A DNA stretch of 52,394 nucleotides. Origin: Roseivirga sp. UBA6061 (lineage in GTDB: Bacteria > Bacteroidota > Bacteroidia > Cytophagales > Cyclobacteriaceae). Below, in pieces: positions 8,960-18,047 of the stretch (the first letter of the stretch is position 1; every line of letters starts with the position of its first letter). The notes beneath the pieces are model-generated. The model was not told the DNA's origin. It worked only from the letters and a program-made list of their open reading frames with translations, and searched no databases. The position numbers and the translations under genes were made by a program. The DNA lies in contig DIYF01000036.1 in the NCBI GenBank assembly GCA_002427745.1, forward strand, positions 1-52,394, in the 5' to 3' direction.

Positions 8960-11648
8960 TATACCGACACCGCCCCGCTGGCCGCTATGGCTGTTGCGCT
9001 GGTTTTGCAGCGAACGCTGGCTTGAAGAGATCGAAGGAGATCTTCAGGAGGAGTTCGTGCTGAACTGTCGCTGGTATAATGTGCGCTATGCCAGGCGTAA
9101 TTACTGCTGGACGGTCTTACGGTCATTTCGAAGCTATCTCATCTTTGATAAACTCAGAATCAATAACAACAATCATAACAAAGTCATGTTCTCAAACTAT
9201 CTCAAAATTACCATGCGGTCGCTCCTTAAGAATAAGGTGTATTCCGCAATCAACATTTCCGGGCTGGCCATAGGCATAGCCGGGGCCTTGTTGATCTTAC
9301 ATTATGTTACTTTCGAAACGAGTTTCGACACCTACCAGCAGGACTCCAAAGACCTTTACCGTGTAAGCCTCGATATTTATCAGAATGGCGAGCAGGTTTT
9401 TCACAGTGCAGAAAACTACCCTGCCGTAGGGCCGGATATGCAGGCAGAATTTCCCGAGGTGGAAGGCTGGGCGCACCTGTACAACATGGGATCTAAAAAT
9501 AATGTGGTCATTACCTATGAAGAAGGACAGGGCCAGCCGATTCAGCTGAAGCACAGAAAGTTCCTGTACGCAAGTCCTACTTTTCTTTCTCTCTTCGGAG
9601 TTCCCATGGTACAGGGAGATGCAGAGACAGCCCTGACAGAGCCTCTCAGTATGGTTATTTCTGAGAGTACAGCTAAGAAGTATTTTGGTAATGAAGACCC
9701 GATAGGCAAACGCCTGAGGCTGAAGGATGACGATTTTAATGACGAAAACTGTGTGGTTACCGGTGTGTTCAAAGACCTGGACCCTAATACACATTTGAAA
9801 TTTGAGGTGCTTATTTCCACACCTACCTTATACACCCGCTTTGACGGTGCTTTAACACGCTACAAGACAGGCTGGATAAGAAAAGATTTCTACACTTATG
9901 TGAAGCTGGCAGAAGGTACTGATCCGACCGCACTGGAAGCGAAGTTTCCTCCCTTTGTCGACAAACACATGCCCAATCTCAAAGACCAGGGAGGAAGAAA
10001 TGATTTACACCTTCAGCCGCTTGAGCGCATACACCTGGACTCTCACCTCAGCGATGAAGCTGAGCTGAATGGCAGTGCAGAGCCTATTACCTTCCTTTCT
10101 ATTATCGCGATTTTTATCGTGGTGATCGCCTGGGTAAACTATATCAACCTGGCCACCTCACGCTCACTGGACCGGGCCAGAGAAGTGGGTATCAGAAAGG
10201 TTTTGGGTTCACAACGTGCCCAGCTGATCAGACAGTTTATGTTTGAATCGGTAGCGATTAATCTGCTGGCCGTCATACTATCTGTAGTACTCATGGCCAT
10301 TGCTTTACCCTCATTTTATCAGATGAGCGGTATTCCTTCCGAAGTGCTGATATGGGAAAACCAAACCATATGGCTGGCCTTATCCGGTATCTTTCTTTTC
10401 GGGTCGTTTATCTCTGGCTTCTATCCGGCTCTGGTACTATCATCTTTCAAGCCGGTGAGCACTCTGAAAGGTAAATTCAGGAATTCAGGTAGCGGTGTAA
10501 TCCTACGCAAGGTGCTGGTAGTATTTCAGTTTGCTGCCTCAGCTGCTCTGATCATTGGTACTTTCACTGTTTACCGTCAGATGGAGTATGTGAAATCAGC
10601 TGACCTTGGTTTTGATATTGAACAGACCATTGTAGTGGAAAGAGCTGCTATTGCCAGTCCTTCTCAGGAAGGTCGTATTCAGCAGGTGAACTCATTCCGT
10701 GATGAGCTGGCCAAGAACCCGAATATTATCAGTGTAGCCGGCTCCAGTATGGTACCCGGTAAGAAAATCCGATTCAAAGGAGATGTACGTGGGGTAACTC
10801 AGCCTGCAGGAGAAACTTTCCCCATGAATGGGGTAGGAGTAGATCACCTCCTTATCAATACCCTGGGCCTGGAAATCATTGCCGGAAAGGACTATGAGTT
10901 TGGTGACCCTCAGAATCAGGCCACTGTGATGGTGACTGAAAATGCCGTAAAGCTGCTTGGCTACGAAAGCGCTGAAGATATTGTAAACAAGCAGGTGGTA
11001 ATTGAGAATTTTAATTTCACGGCTACGGTAAGGGCCGTGGTAAAAGATTACAACCACGAATCGTTGCGAATCAAGGCCATTCCTTCCATCTTCTTTTACA
11101 GCCCTTTCCAGGTGGAGTACTATATGGTAAAGATCAATCGTCAGAATGTTGATCAGGCGCTGGCCGCAGTAGAGAACCAGTGGAATACGACCTTCCCTGG
11201 CAACCCGTTCGAGTATTTCTTCCTGGATGAGTACTTCGATCAGCAGTACAAGTCAGAAGATCAGTTCCAGTCATTGTTCTCAGTCTTTGCTGTACTGGCC
11301 ATTTTCATTGGCTGTCTTGGTCTTTTCGGTTTATCTGCCTTTACGGCCATGAAGCGTACCAAGGAGATAGGTATCAGAAAAGTACTGGGCGCCTCCGTAC
11401 CGGGCCTCTTTTACCTACTTTCTAAAGAGTTCATCATTTTGATCCTGATCTCCAATGTGATTGCCTGGCCATTGATCTATTATACTATGGAGGGCTGGCT
11501 GCAGGGTTTTGAGTATCGTACCTCTATCAACCTGCTGGTATTTGGCCTGGCCACTGTGATAGTAGTGGGTATTGCACTACTGACAGTGAGTTTCCAGACT
11601 GTGAAGTCCGCCAGGATCAACCCTGTCGATTCACTCAGGTATGAGTAA
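8943..11648 (+). CDS. permease prefix domain + MacB/FtsX-like permease, 901 aa
   Basis: Residues about 8-60 form a permease prefix domain (motif EEIEGDLQEEF, then AR-NY), a cytoplasmic module found ahead of permeases that are encoded next to PadR regulators. A normal permease follows: MFSNYLKITMRSLLKNKVYS, helix, MacB_PCD domain, first FtsX domain with EVGIRKVLGS, second periplasmic domain, and a last FtsX domain with EIGIRKVLGA, ending NPVDSLRYE. The start at 8943 gives MSYKDNIPTPPRW, aligned with other prefix domains; an in-frame ATG at 8916 would run deep inside padR and is less likely. It forms an operon with padR. The substrate is unknown. Confidence 0.92.
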   Translation: MSYKDNIPTPPRWPLWLLRWFCSERWLEEIEGDLQEEFVLNCRWYNVRYARRNYCWTVLRSFRSYLIFDKLRINNNNHNKVMFSNYLKITMRSLLKNKVYSAINISGLAIGIAGALLILHYVTFETSFDTYQQDSKDLYRVSLDIYQNGEQVFHSAENYPAVGPDMQAEFPEVEGWAHLYNMGSKNNVVITYEEGQGQPIQLKHRKFLYASPTFLSLFGVPMVQGDAETALTEPLSMVISESTAKKYFGNEDPIGKRLRLKDDDFNDENCVVTGVFKDLDPNTHLKFEVLISTPTLYTRFDGALTRYKTGWIRKDFYTYVKLAEGTDPTALEAKFPPFVDKHMPNLKDQGGRNDLHLQPLERIHLDSHLSDEAELNGSAEPITFLSIIAIFIVVIAWVNYINLATSRSLDRAREVGIRKVLGSQRAQLIRQFMFESVAINLLAVILSVVLMAIALPSFYQMSGIPSEVLIWENQTIWLALSGIFLFGSFISGFYPALVLSSFKPVSTLKGKFRNSGSGVILRKVLVVFQFAASAALIIGTFTVYRQMEYVKSADLGFDIEQTIVVERAAIASPSQEGRIQQVNSFRDELAKNPNIISVAGSSMVPGKKIRFKGDVRGVTQPAGETFPMNGVGVDHLLINTLGLEIIAGKDYEFGDPQNQATVMVTENAVKLLGYESAEDIVNKQVVIENFNFTATVRAVVKDYNHESLRIKAIPSIFFYSPFQVEYYMVKINRQNVDQALAAVENQWNTTFPGNPFEYFFLDEYFDQQYKSEDQFQSLFSVFAVLAIFIGCLGLFGLSAFTAMKRTKEIGIRKVLGASVPGLFYLLSKEFIILILISNVIAWPLIYYTMEGWLQGFEYRTSINLLVFGLATVIVVGIALLTVSFQTVKSARINPVDSLRYE

Positions 11649-11656
11649 TTGATGGA

Positions 11657-11849
11657 ATATCGTCTCAAGAGCGAATTAAATAGTCATTGCGAATGAATGC
11701 TTGCGCTGAGTCCTTCAGCAAAGACTTTGGACACCGGTGAAGGCTTCAGTGCAAGGAGCAATGAAGTAATTTCGATCTTTGTTGCCGGGGGGGCTTGACA
11801 GAGATTGCTTCGCTTCGTTCGCAATGACGAATATCTTTTGAGACGATAT
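11657..11849. mobile_element. MITE-like interspersed repeat, about 193 bp
   Basis: The terminal inverted repeats are ATATCGTCTCAA (11657-11668) and TTGAGACGATAT (11838-11849). A second inner pair is TCATTGCGAA (11684-11693) and TTCGCAATGA (11818-11827), next to the motif GCTTCGCTTCGTTCGCAATG. The inner motif resembles the CATTGCGA-GAAGC family of non-coding repeats scattered through many bacterial genomes. There is no ORF. It fills the gap between the permease stop at 11648 and the convergent helicase stop at 11870. No second copy was seen in the window. Confidence 0.65.
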
Positions 11850-11869
11850 CTTTTTGGCTATACCAGAGA

Positions 11870-13087
11870 CTACCTTTTCCGGTTCCCGCCACCTTTTCTA
11901 CGGCCGTAGTTTCTGCGTCCACCACCTCTTTTCTTAGGGTTGTATTCCGGACCATCGCCTATCTCAGCAGGCATTTTCACCTTGCGGATCTCGCGTTCTA
12001 TCAGGTCCTCGATTCTGCTGAACTTATACTGGTCGTCTTCATTGATAAAGGTAACCGCTTCGCCTTCGGAGGAGGCACGGGCGGTTCGTCCTATTCGGTG
12101 GATATAATCTTCCGGATCGTTAGGTACATCATAGTTGATCACCATATCGATATTGTCGATATCGATCCCCCGGGAGATCACATCCGTAGCGACAAGAATT
12201 TGTAGCTTCTTGCTCTTGAATTCATTCAGGATTGATTCTCTTTCTGATTGCTCCAGGTCAGAGGAAATCGGTTTGGCGTTCAATCCCTGCTTTTGAAGCT
12301 CACGTGTCAGCTGTTTTACTTTCAGCTTGGTAGAGGCGAAAATGATCAGGCTGGGCACATCATTATCTCTCAGGAGGTACTTCACCAGCTCGATTTTTTG
12401 ACCGTCATAGGCCAGAAAGGCAGCTTGTACTACTTTTTCAGCCGGTTTGGAAATCGCTATGCTGATTTCTTCAGGATCGGTAAGAATGTCTTTGGCCAGT
12501 TTCCTGATCTTGGGGGGCATCGTAGCCGAAAACATAATTGTTTGTCGCTCCTTCGGCAGCTGGTTGATGATCTTCATGATGTCATCATAGAAGCCCATAT
12601 CCAGCATTCTGTCCGCTTCATCCAGGATCAGATGTTTCAGATTGTCGATCTTGGCATAACCCAGGTTGAGGTGCGAGATGAGCTTACCTGGCGTACCCAC
12701 GATAATGTGTGCTCCATCTTCCAGAGCACGCTTTTCTCTGGAAAAGCCATCTCCATCCCCTCCACCATAAACAGGCATAGAGGTGGCTATGGTAAAATAG
12801 CCTAGCCCTTCCAGTTGTTGGTCAATTTGTACGGCTAATTCCCTGGTGGGACTGATTACAAGAGTATTGATTTGTCCTTCTTCTATTTGTTGCTCACTGA
12901 TTTTGTGCAGGACAGGGAGAAGAAAGGCCGCTGTTTTACCCGTACCTGTCTGGGCTACAGCAATAATATCTTTGTTGTCGATGATAATCGGAATAGACTG
13001 TTCCTGGATCGGGGTGGGCTTTTCAAAACCCATGGCATCCAGGCCCTGTAAAACGTCTTCGTGAAGTTTGAGTTCTTTAAAAGTCAA
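11870..13087 (-). CDS. DEAD-box RNA helicase (RhlE-like), 405 aa
   Basis: ATP-dependent RNA helicase, probably in ribosome assembly or RNA turnover. All family motifs are present: Q motif with F-P-IQ (about 21-30), motif I AQTGTGKT (45-52), Ia PTREL (80-84), Ib GTPGKL (131-136), DEAD (156-159), SAT (187-189), RGID in motif V (306-309), and motif VI HRIGRTAR (330-337). The C-terminus (about 385-405) is a short basic Gly/Arg/Lys tail, as in RhlE-type proteins. It is divergent from the HMA gene, with a 68-bp gap. The exact subfamily is an inference from length and tail. Confidence 0.95.
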   Translation of the reverse strand: MTFKELKLHEDVLQGLDAMGFEKPTPIQEQSIPIIIDNKDIIAVAQTGTGKTAAFLLPVLHKISEQQIEEGQINTLVISPTRELAVQIDQQLEGLGYFTIATSMPVYGGGDGDGFSREKRALEDGAHIIVGTPGKLISHLNLGYAKIDNLKHLILDEADRMLDMGFYDDIMKIINQLPKERQTIMFSATMPPKIRKLAKDILTDPEEISIAISKPAEKVVQAAFLAYDGQKIELVKYLLRDNDVPSLIIFASTKLKVKQLTRELQKQGLNAKPISSDLEQSERESILNEFKSKKLQILVATDVISRGIDIDNIDMVINYDVPNDPEDYIHRIGRTARASSEGEAVTFINEDDQYKFSRIEDLIEREIRKVKMPAEIGDGPEYNPKKRGGGRRNYGRRKGGGNRKR

Positions 13088-13155
13088 AGGAGTGAACTAA
13101 CTTAAGTGTATGATTTGTTGAATAAACAGCTTGAAAGATACTAATTGAGGTCGTA

Positions 13156-13392
13156 ATGAAAAAAGCTGTTTTTAAGACTAACATTAATTGTGGTAGCTGT
13201 GTTGCGAATGTAACGCCATTTTTAGAAAAGGCACAGTCAATTGAACATTGGCAGGTAGATACCGCGAATAAAGATAATATTTTGACGGTAAAAGGCAGCA
13301 ATGTGGATGTTGCGGAAGTTACCGGTCTGGTAAAGGAGGCAGGTTATACCATCTCTGAAAAGAAGAGTGGGCTGAAAAAACTGTTTGGTTAG
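13156..13392 (+). CDS. heavy-metal-associated (HMA) domain protein, 78 aa
   Basis: A single ferredoxin-like HMA domain. The metal-binding Cys pair is C12 and C15 in NCGSC, a variant of the usual MxCxxC. The domain fills the protein (about residues 2-70) and ends with a Lys-rich tail KKSGLKKLFG. CopZ-like copper chaperones have this size, but no copper ATPase or regulator lies nearby, and the methionine ahead of the first Cys is replaced by Ile-Asn. The metal is therefore uncertain. It ends 2 bp from the converging toxin remnant. Confidence 0.85.
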   Translation: MKKAVFKTNINCGSCVANVTPFLEKAQSIEHWQVDTANKDNILTVKGSNVDVAEVTGLVKEAGYTISEKKSGLKKLFG

Positions 13393-13394
13393 TA

Positions 13395-13699
13395 CTACCC
13401 TTTCATCTTCCTTGGGTCTTGTCGACTATCGAAAAAATCCGATATGAAAATTGTGTCTTTTTGAATCCAGTAGATGATTTTGAAGTGGCCGGAAACCAGC
13501 CTTCTATGTCCCATCCCCAACGAGATTAGATTGGGTTCTATTTGATTTCCGTATGGATTTTTAATTAGCCCTCGGCTGCTTTCAGAAGTCTTTTGTGAAT
13601 TTTTAGAACAGTGTGTTTTGGGAGCCTTTGTTTGTAAAGTAGAAAGTATAAGGCTTTCTCAAGGCTGGCTATGGCTTGATTGGTATACTGGACTTTCAA
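13395..13699 (-). pseudogene. ParE/RelE-type toxin, frameshifted
   Basis: Translation from a TTG at 13699, whose TTGA overlaps the antitoxin stop, gives MKVQYTNQAIASLEKAL and so on, a RelE/ParE toxin fold, but stops after codon 43 (GAG GGC TAA). Moving by one base at about 13568-13573 continues the protein: LIKNPYGNQIEP, then the family core GMGHRRLVSGHFKIIYWI and the typical C-terminus FFDSRQDPRKMKG. The span is 305 nt, exactly one base short of 102 codons. A lost G in a G4 run (GAGGGGCTA to GAGGGCTA) would explain it. The toxin is thus probably inactive, unless this is a base-calling error or slippage site. Confidence 0.8.
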
Positions 13700-13926
13700 T
13701 CTTTGAAAATATGCTCGAGACGTTTTTCTACTTCTTCTTTCGTGAAGGTTCGATCTTTCTCGGCATCTTCCTTAGCTTTTAAAGCTCTTGAAATAAGTTT
13801 CCTTTTCAAGGCAGGTTCCAATTCATTTGCTTCTGTGAGGATGTTCCTGATCTTCTTCAGAACATTCAAATCTGATTCTACCTCAATCAATTCCTTTATC
13901 TCGGTCTTGATCTCAGACTCACTCAT
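13696..13926 (-). CDS. type II antitoxin of a ParE/RelE module, 76 aa
   Basis: A small charged helical protein (MSESEIKTEIKELIEVE at the N-terminus) of the size and composition of the antitoxins that precede ParE-like toxins in Bacteroidota. The C-terminal half has FTKEEVEKRLEHIF, a typical toxin-wrapping amphipathic segment. The stop codon overlaps the toxin's TTG start in a TTGA, so the pair was translationally coupled. With the toxin frameshifted, the antitoxin is an orphan that remains intact. Identification rests mainly on the partner and layout; the protein alone would be a hypothetical. Confidence 0.75.
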   Translation of the reverse strand: MSESEIKTEIKELIEVESDLNVLKKIRNILTEANELEPALKRKLISRALKAKEDAEKDRTFTKEEVEKRLEHIFKD

Positions 13927-13988
13927 GTCTTAAAGATAACTTTATTATACTAATCAACGAAAACCGGGATGATAAGGATATTGATGAG

Positions 13989-15446
13989 TTAGTGCTTCTT
14001 CCAGAAATGCGGAGACAGCAGCATCAGCACGGTAAAGAGCTCGAGTCTGCCCAGCAGCATCAGGATGGAAAGCAACCACTTACCCGGAGTGGGAATGGCC
14101 GAGAAATTGTCTACCGGGCCTACCTCCCCGATACCCGGTCCTACATTCCCCAGCGAAGTAGCCACTGCCCCGAAGGCCGTGTCAAAGTCTACATTCATGG
14201 CTGACAGCAATACCGCCCCCACCAGAAATATCAGGATGTAGATCATAATAAAGGCCAGTACATTGAATACAATGGTCCTTTCAATGGCTTTTCCACTGAT
14301 TCTTACCGGGATGATGGCTGAAGGGTGGAGCTGTCGCTTGAGCTCCAGGAAAGAGTTTTTAAACAGTACAATATGCCGGATCACTTTCACACCTCCTGCT
14401 GTTGAACCTGCCGAGCCCCCGACAAAAAGCAGGATAAAGAAAAGGGTAGAAAGAAACGGAGCCCAGGAAGTATAGTCAGCCGAGACAAAACCTGTGGTGG
14501 TAATGAGGGAGACTACCTGGAACAAGGAGTCACGAAAAGACTTTTCAAGACCATGATCCGTCACAAAAAGGAGTGTAACGGTAACTACAATCGTAATGGC
14601 CAGGGTAAATAGTCCGTAAACAATAAATTCTTCGTTCTTAATGATCTTCTTAAACTGGCGCTTAATACCAAAGTAGGTGAGTGTAAAACTGGTACCTGCC
14701 AGGAACATAAATACAATCAGCACATACTGAATAAAGGGGGAGTCGAAGTGTGCTGCACTGTCGTTCTTGGTGGAAAACCCACCGGTAGCCATGGTGGTGA
14801 GGGCGTGATTGATGGCATCATAAACTGACATACCACCTGCAAAAAGGAGAATGGCTTCCAGCAGTGTTAAGCCAACATACAAAAGCCACAAACGCTTGGC
14901 TGTCTCCTGAATACGAGGCTGAAGCTTATCCGGGGTAATTCCCGGAGCTTCCGCAACAAAGAGCTGCATACCTCCAATACCCAGAAAAGGCAGAATGGCC
15001 ACGGCCAGCACGATAATTCCCATACCTCCGATCCACTGGGTGAAGCTTCGCCAGAAGAGAATGCCTTTGGGCAGTGACTCTATATCGGTAAGTATAGAGG
15101 CTCCTGTTGTGGTATAACCGGAAATCGTTTCAAAGAAGGCATTTGTAAAATTGGGTATGCTACCGCTTAACAAGTAGGGCAGCGCCCCGAACAGCGACAT
15201 TACCAGCCAGCCTGCCGTTACCACAATGTAACCATCCCGCTTCTTCAGATCCTTACTGAGGTCTTTCTTGGTAAAGTGACGAAGGGCAAAACCACAACCG
15301 GCTGTAATCAAAGCTGAAACAGTGATGGCCAGCCAGGAGTCTTCCTTGTAGTAAAAAGAAAAGGGAAGACAGAGCAGCATAAAGGCACTGTTAAGCAGAA
15401 GCAACAGCCCCAGAATATTCCCTATAACTTTAAAATTGAATTTCAT
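13989..15446 (-). CDS. trkH: TrkH family potassium uptake protein, 485 aa
   Basis: The membrane subunit of a Trk/Ktr potassium transporter. It has about 10-12 helices arranged as four membrane-pore-membrane repeats. The selectivity-filter segments are visible: TTTGASIL (about 112-119), a TMATGGFST segment in repeat 2, TTTGFVSAD (about 317-325) and SLGNVGPGIG (about 433-442). A glycine-rich GGSAGSTAGGVKV loop sits at about 342-354. It is encoded 6 nt downstream of its NAD-binding gating partner TrkA in one operon. Family members move K+ with H+ or Na+ coupling and serve osmoadaptation, and an MscS-type channel gene follows the same theme upstream. Confidence 0.96.
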   Translation of the reverse strand: MKFNFKVIGNILGLLLLLNSAFMLLCLPFSFYYKEDSWLAITVSALITAGCGFALRHFTKKDLSKDLKKRDGYIVVTAGWLVMSLFGALPYLLSGSIPNFTNAFFETISGYTTTGASILTDIESLPKGILFWRSFTQWIGGMGIIVLAVAILPFLGIGGMQLFVAEAPGITPDKLQPRIQETAKRLWLLYVGLTLLEAILLFAGGMSVYDAINHALTTMATGGFSTKNDSAAHFDSPFIQYVLIVFMFLAGTSFTLTYFGIKRQFKKIIKNEEFIVYGLFTLAITIVVTVTLLFVTDHGLEKSFRDSLFQVVSLITTTGFVSADYTSWAPFLSTLFFILLFVGGSAGSTAGGVKVIRHIVLFKNSFLELKRQLHPSAIIPVRISGKAIERTIVFNVLAFIMIYILIFLVGAVLLSAMNVDFDTAFGAVATSLGNVGPGIGEVGPVDNFSAIPTPGKWLLSILMLLGRLELFTVLMLLSPHFWKKH

Positions 15447-15452
15447 CGCTTA

Positions 15453-16793
15453 TCAGATGAAGTAAGACTCCACCTTTTGAATGCATTCAGGTTTGGTCAG
15501 AACCACTACCCGGTCTTTCGGTTGAAACCTGAAATTACCCGGAGTGGTAAAACCGACACCATCTCTGATTACCCCTCCAATAATAGCATTTTTTGGGAAT
15601 TGAAGGTTGCGAAGTTGGTGAGAGGTGATCTTGGAATTTTCTTTTACCTCAAATTCCAGAATTTCAGCATCTACACCATGTATACTGGTGAGTGCCACAA
15701 TTTCACCCTGTCGGATGTGGCGGAAGATAAAGTTAGCCGCGATCAGCTTTTTGTTGATCATGGTATCCACGCCTATGTTCTGAGAAAGGTGGATATAGTC
15801 CATATTCTCTACCATGGCGATGGTTTTCTTAACACCATTATTCTTAGCCACAAGGCAGGAAATGATATTCGTTTCTGAGTTACCTGTTACGGCAATAAAG
15901 GCATCCATATCATCGATACCCTCTTCCAGGAGCAGTTCTACATTGCGTCCGTCACCATTGATGACCATCGCGTCAGGCAACTGATCAGCCAGCTCAAAGC
16001 ATTTATCAGGATCGCTCTCCACGATTTTGACATTATAGCGCTGACTCAGGAGGCGTGCAGCATGAAAACCAACCCTTGATCCGCCCAGTATCATGATGCT
16101 TTTTACGCCAGCCTTCTTCTTACCGGTCAGAAAGAGCAGCTTCTCAATACCGTCTGGCTGAGCAATGAAGTAAGCATGATCGTTAAGCTTGAATTTGGTG
16201 TCTCCGTATGGGATAATCGTCTCGTTATTCCGGAGAATAGCCACGGTCATAAAGGTCTGGTCAGGGTTGAGCTTGGCTACCTGGAGCATGCTTTTTCCTT
16301 CCAGAGGACTTTTTTCGTCAATATTTACACCAATAAGGGAGAGCAGTCCTTTCTCAAACTCAAAGCTATCGGTCAGGGCTACTTCTTTTAAGAGCCTCTT
16401 GATCTCCTTGGCTGCCAGTGATTCTGGCGAGATGATTTCGTCAATACCCAGGTGCTGGAGATTGAGTTTGTCTTTTTGATAGAGAAATTCTGTATTACTG
16501 ATCCTGGCGATGGTTCTTTTAGCTCCCAGGTGCTTGGCGATGATCGCGGTCGTAATATTCGCATCCTCCGAATTGGTTACAGCAATCAACAGATCAGCTT
16601 CGGAAACCCCGGCCTCTTCCAGTACGGAATAAGAGGTAGAATTTCCCTTAATGGTAGCAGCATCTACCTGATTCGAGGCATATTTCAGCTTGTCCTGTGC
16701 CTGATCAATCAACGTGATATCCTGCCCCTCAGCACACAACAGTTTGGCCAAATGATACCCCACATTACCTACCCCAGCAATTATAACTCTCAT
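15453..16793 (-). CDS. trkA: Trk potassium transport regulator TrkA, 446 aa
   Basis: A peripheral NAD(H)-binding subunit that gates TrkH. It has two tandem RCK units: the first Rossmann fold starts with GVGNVGYHLAKLL (about residues 7-19) followed by a TrkA_C domain (about 140-220). A second Rossmann fold starts at LGGSRVGFHAARLL (about 236-249) and ends with a second TrkA_C domain (about 370-446). The full-length duplicated form matches E. coli-type TrkA rather than the half-size KtrA. It is the first gene of the trkA-trkH operon. Confidence 0.96.
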   Translation of the reverse strand: MRVIIAGVGNVGYHLAKLLCAEGQDITLIDQAQDKLKYASNQVDAATIKGNSTSYSVLEEAGVSEADLLIAVTNSEDANITTAIIAKHLGAKRTIARISNTEFLYQKDKLNLQHLGIDEIISPESLAAKEIKRLLKEVALTDSFEFEKGLLSLIGVNIDEKSPLEGKSMLQVAKLNPDQTFMTVAILRNNETIIPYGDTKFKLNDHAYFIAQPDGIEKLLFLTGKKKAGVKSIMILGGSRVGFHAARLLSQRYNVKIVESDPDKCFELADQLPDAMVINGDGRNVELLLEEGIDDMDAFIAVTGNSETNIISCLVAKNNGVKKTIAMVENMDYIHLSQNIGVDTMINKKLIAANFIFRHIRQGEIVALTSIHGVDAEILEFEVKENSKITSHQLRNLQFPKNAIIGGVIRDGVGFTTPGNFRFQPKDRVVVLTKPECIQKVESYFI

Positions 16794-16861
16794 CTGTTTT
16801 GGCTATTGAAAAACGCGGTAAATGTAAATAAAAAACGAAGCTACAAATTCAATTATTTGAA

Positions 16862-18028
16862 TTAATTGCCTGAAAACGATTGAGATGCGCCTTCCGGAGG
16901 GTTCAGGCCTGATCTGATATGCAGGTCTCGCTGCGGATAAGGTATCTCCACATCGTGCTCTTTAAACTTTTCGAAAATGCTATAGTAAAGTTCACTTTTG
17001 AGGACAATCGGTCGGTCGGTATAGCGATTGGTCCATACTTTGAGGTCAAAGTCGAGCGAGCTGTCACCATACTGTACAAACAATACTTCAGGTGCAGGTT
17101 TCTTGAGCACACCAGGGTGCTCCGTAGCTACCTCCATAAGAATTTTCCTGATCAGGGCAGGGTCCTCCTTATAGGCGACTCCCACAGGAATACCAAAGCG
17201 CACATTCCGGTCATTATGGCTCCAGTTGATCACCTGTTTGTTGATAACATCGGCATTGGGAATGATAATGCTGATGTTATCATTGGTGTTAATGGTAGTG
17301 GCCCGGGACGAGATCTTAATTACATCACCCGTGATAGAGCCCACATCGATACGATCTCCCACTTTTACCGGCCTTTCAAAAAGAATGATCAGGCCTGAAA
17401 TAAAGTTATTGGCAATGTTCTGAAGTCCGAAACCAATACCTACACCCAGCGCACCCGCTAATAAGTTGAGTGAACCCAGGTTGATACCGGAGTTTTGAAT
17501 GATGATTAAGCTACCCAGCACAATCAGCACGTACTGAATGATGGTACCGATGGACTGACTGACCCCTATATCTTCTGAGTATCGTGACAGAATCTGCTTT
17601 ACAAAAACAGTCTTGAGCTTACTGGTAAGGAAGATCAGTATTGTCAGAGAGAAAATAAGCTGGAGTACATCAAAGAACAGCAGCGGATGATCTCCGGTCA
17701 GTATTGGGAAGTTCAATTTTTCCCAGGGGATAGGAGTGGAGGCCATAATGGCTACAAAACCCACTATCAGCATTACATACTTACTGCCATTGCCTATACT
17801 GAGCGATATCTTGCGCTCTTCTATATAGCGCGGAAGAATCTTATCTATCAGGAGTGATCGCAGCCTGTTAGACAGGTAGTAAAGTAAGATAATCAGCAGA
17901 ACAGGAAACAGGATATCCGAAATCGTCACCACGATATCTTCATAGGTGAAAACTTCTGTATCGAGAAAGCCCAGGTAGCGCTCTCTCAGTTCTCTGAGTT
18001 TGTCAAAAAACGACTGTTCCTCATCCAT
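16862..18028 (-). CDS. MscS family mechanosensitive channel, 388 aa
   Basis: A small-conductance mechanosensitive channel of the inner membrane. N-terminal helices lie at about 25-50, 75-95, 115-140 and 155-180. The pore-lining region ALGVGIGFGLQNIANNFISG is at about 190-210, followed by the beta domain with ERPVKVGDRI (about 218-227) and the C-terminal vestibule domain, ending YPQRDLHIRS. It protects against hypo-osmotic shock by releasing solutes. It is longer than E. coli MscS (286 aa), with one or two extra N-terminal helices. It is the third of a run of same-strand genes that includes trkA-trkH, and ends 19 bp after the queA stop. Confidence 0.93.
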   Translation of the reverse strand: MDEEQSFFDKLRELRERYLGFLDTEVFTYEDIVVTISDILFPVLLIILLYYLSNRLRSLLIDKILPRYIEERKISLSIGNGSKYVMLIVGFVAIMASTPIPWEKLNFPILTGDHPLLFFDVLQLIFSLTILIFLTSKLKTVFVKQILSRYSEDIGVSQSIGTIIQYVLIVLGSLIIIQNSGINLGSLNLLAGALGVGIGFGLQNIANNFISGLIILFERPVKVGDRIDVGSITGDVIKISSRATTINTNDNISIIIPNADVINKQVINWSHNDRNVRFGIPVGVAYKEDPALIRKILMEVATEHPGVLKKPAPEVLFVQYGDSSLDFDLKVWTNRYTDRPIVLKSELYYSIFEKFKEHDVEIPYPQRDLHIRSGLNPPEGASQSFSGN

Positions 18029-18047
18029 GTCCGAATATAGAAATCTT

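Noticed and set aside
9297..9794. Minus-strand ORF of 165 codons antisense to the prefix permease
   Set aside because: It mirrors the conserved MacB_PCD domain of the plus-strand gene and has no start signals.
12248..12805. Plus-strand ORF of 185 codons antisense to the helicase
   Set aside because: The helicase motifs fully explain the stretch.
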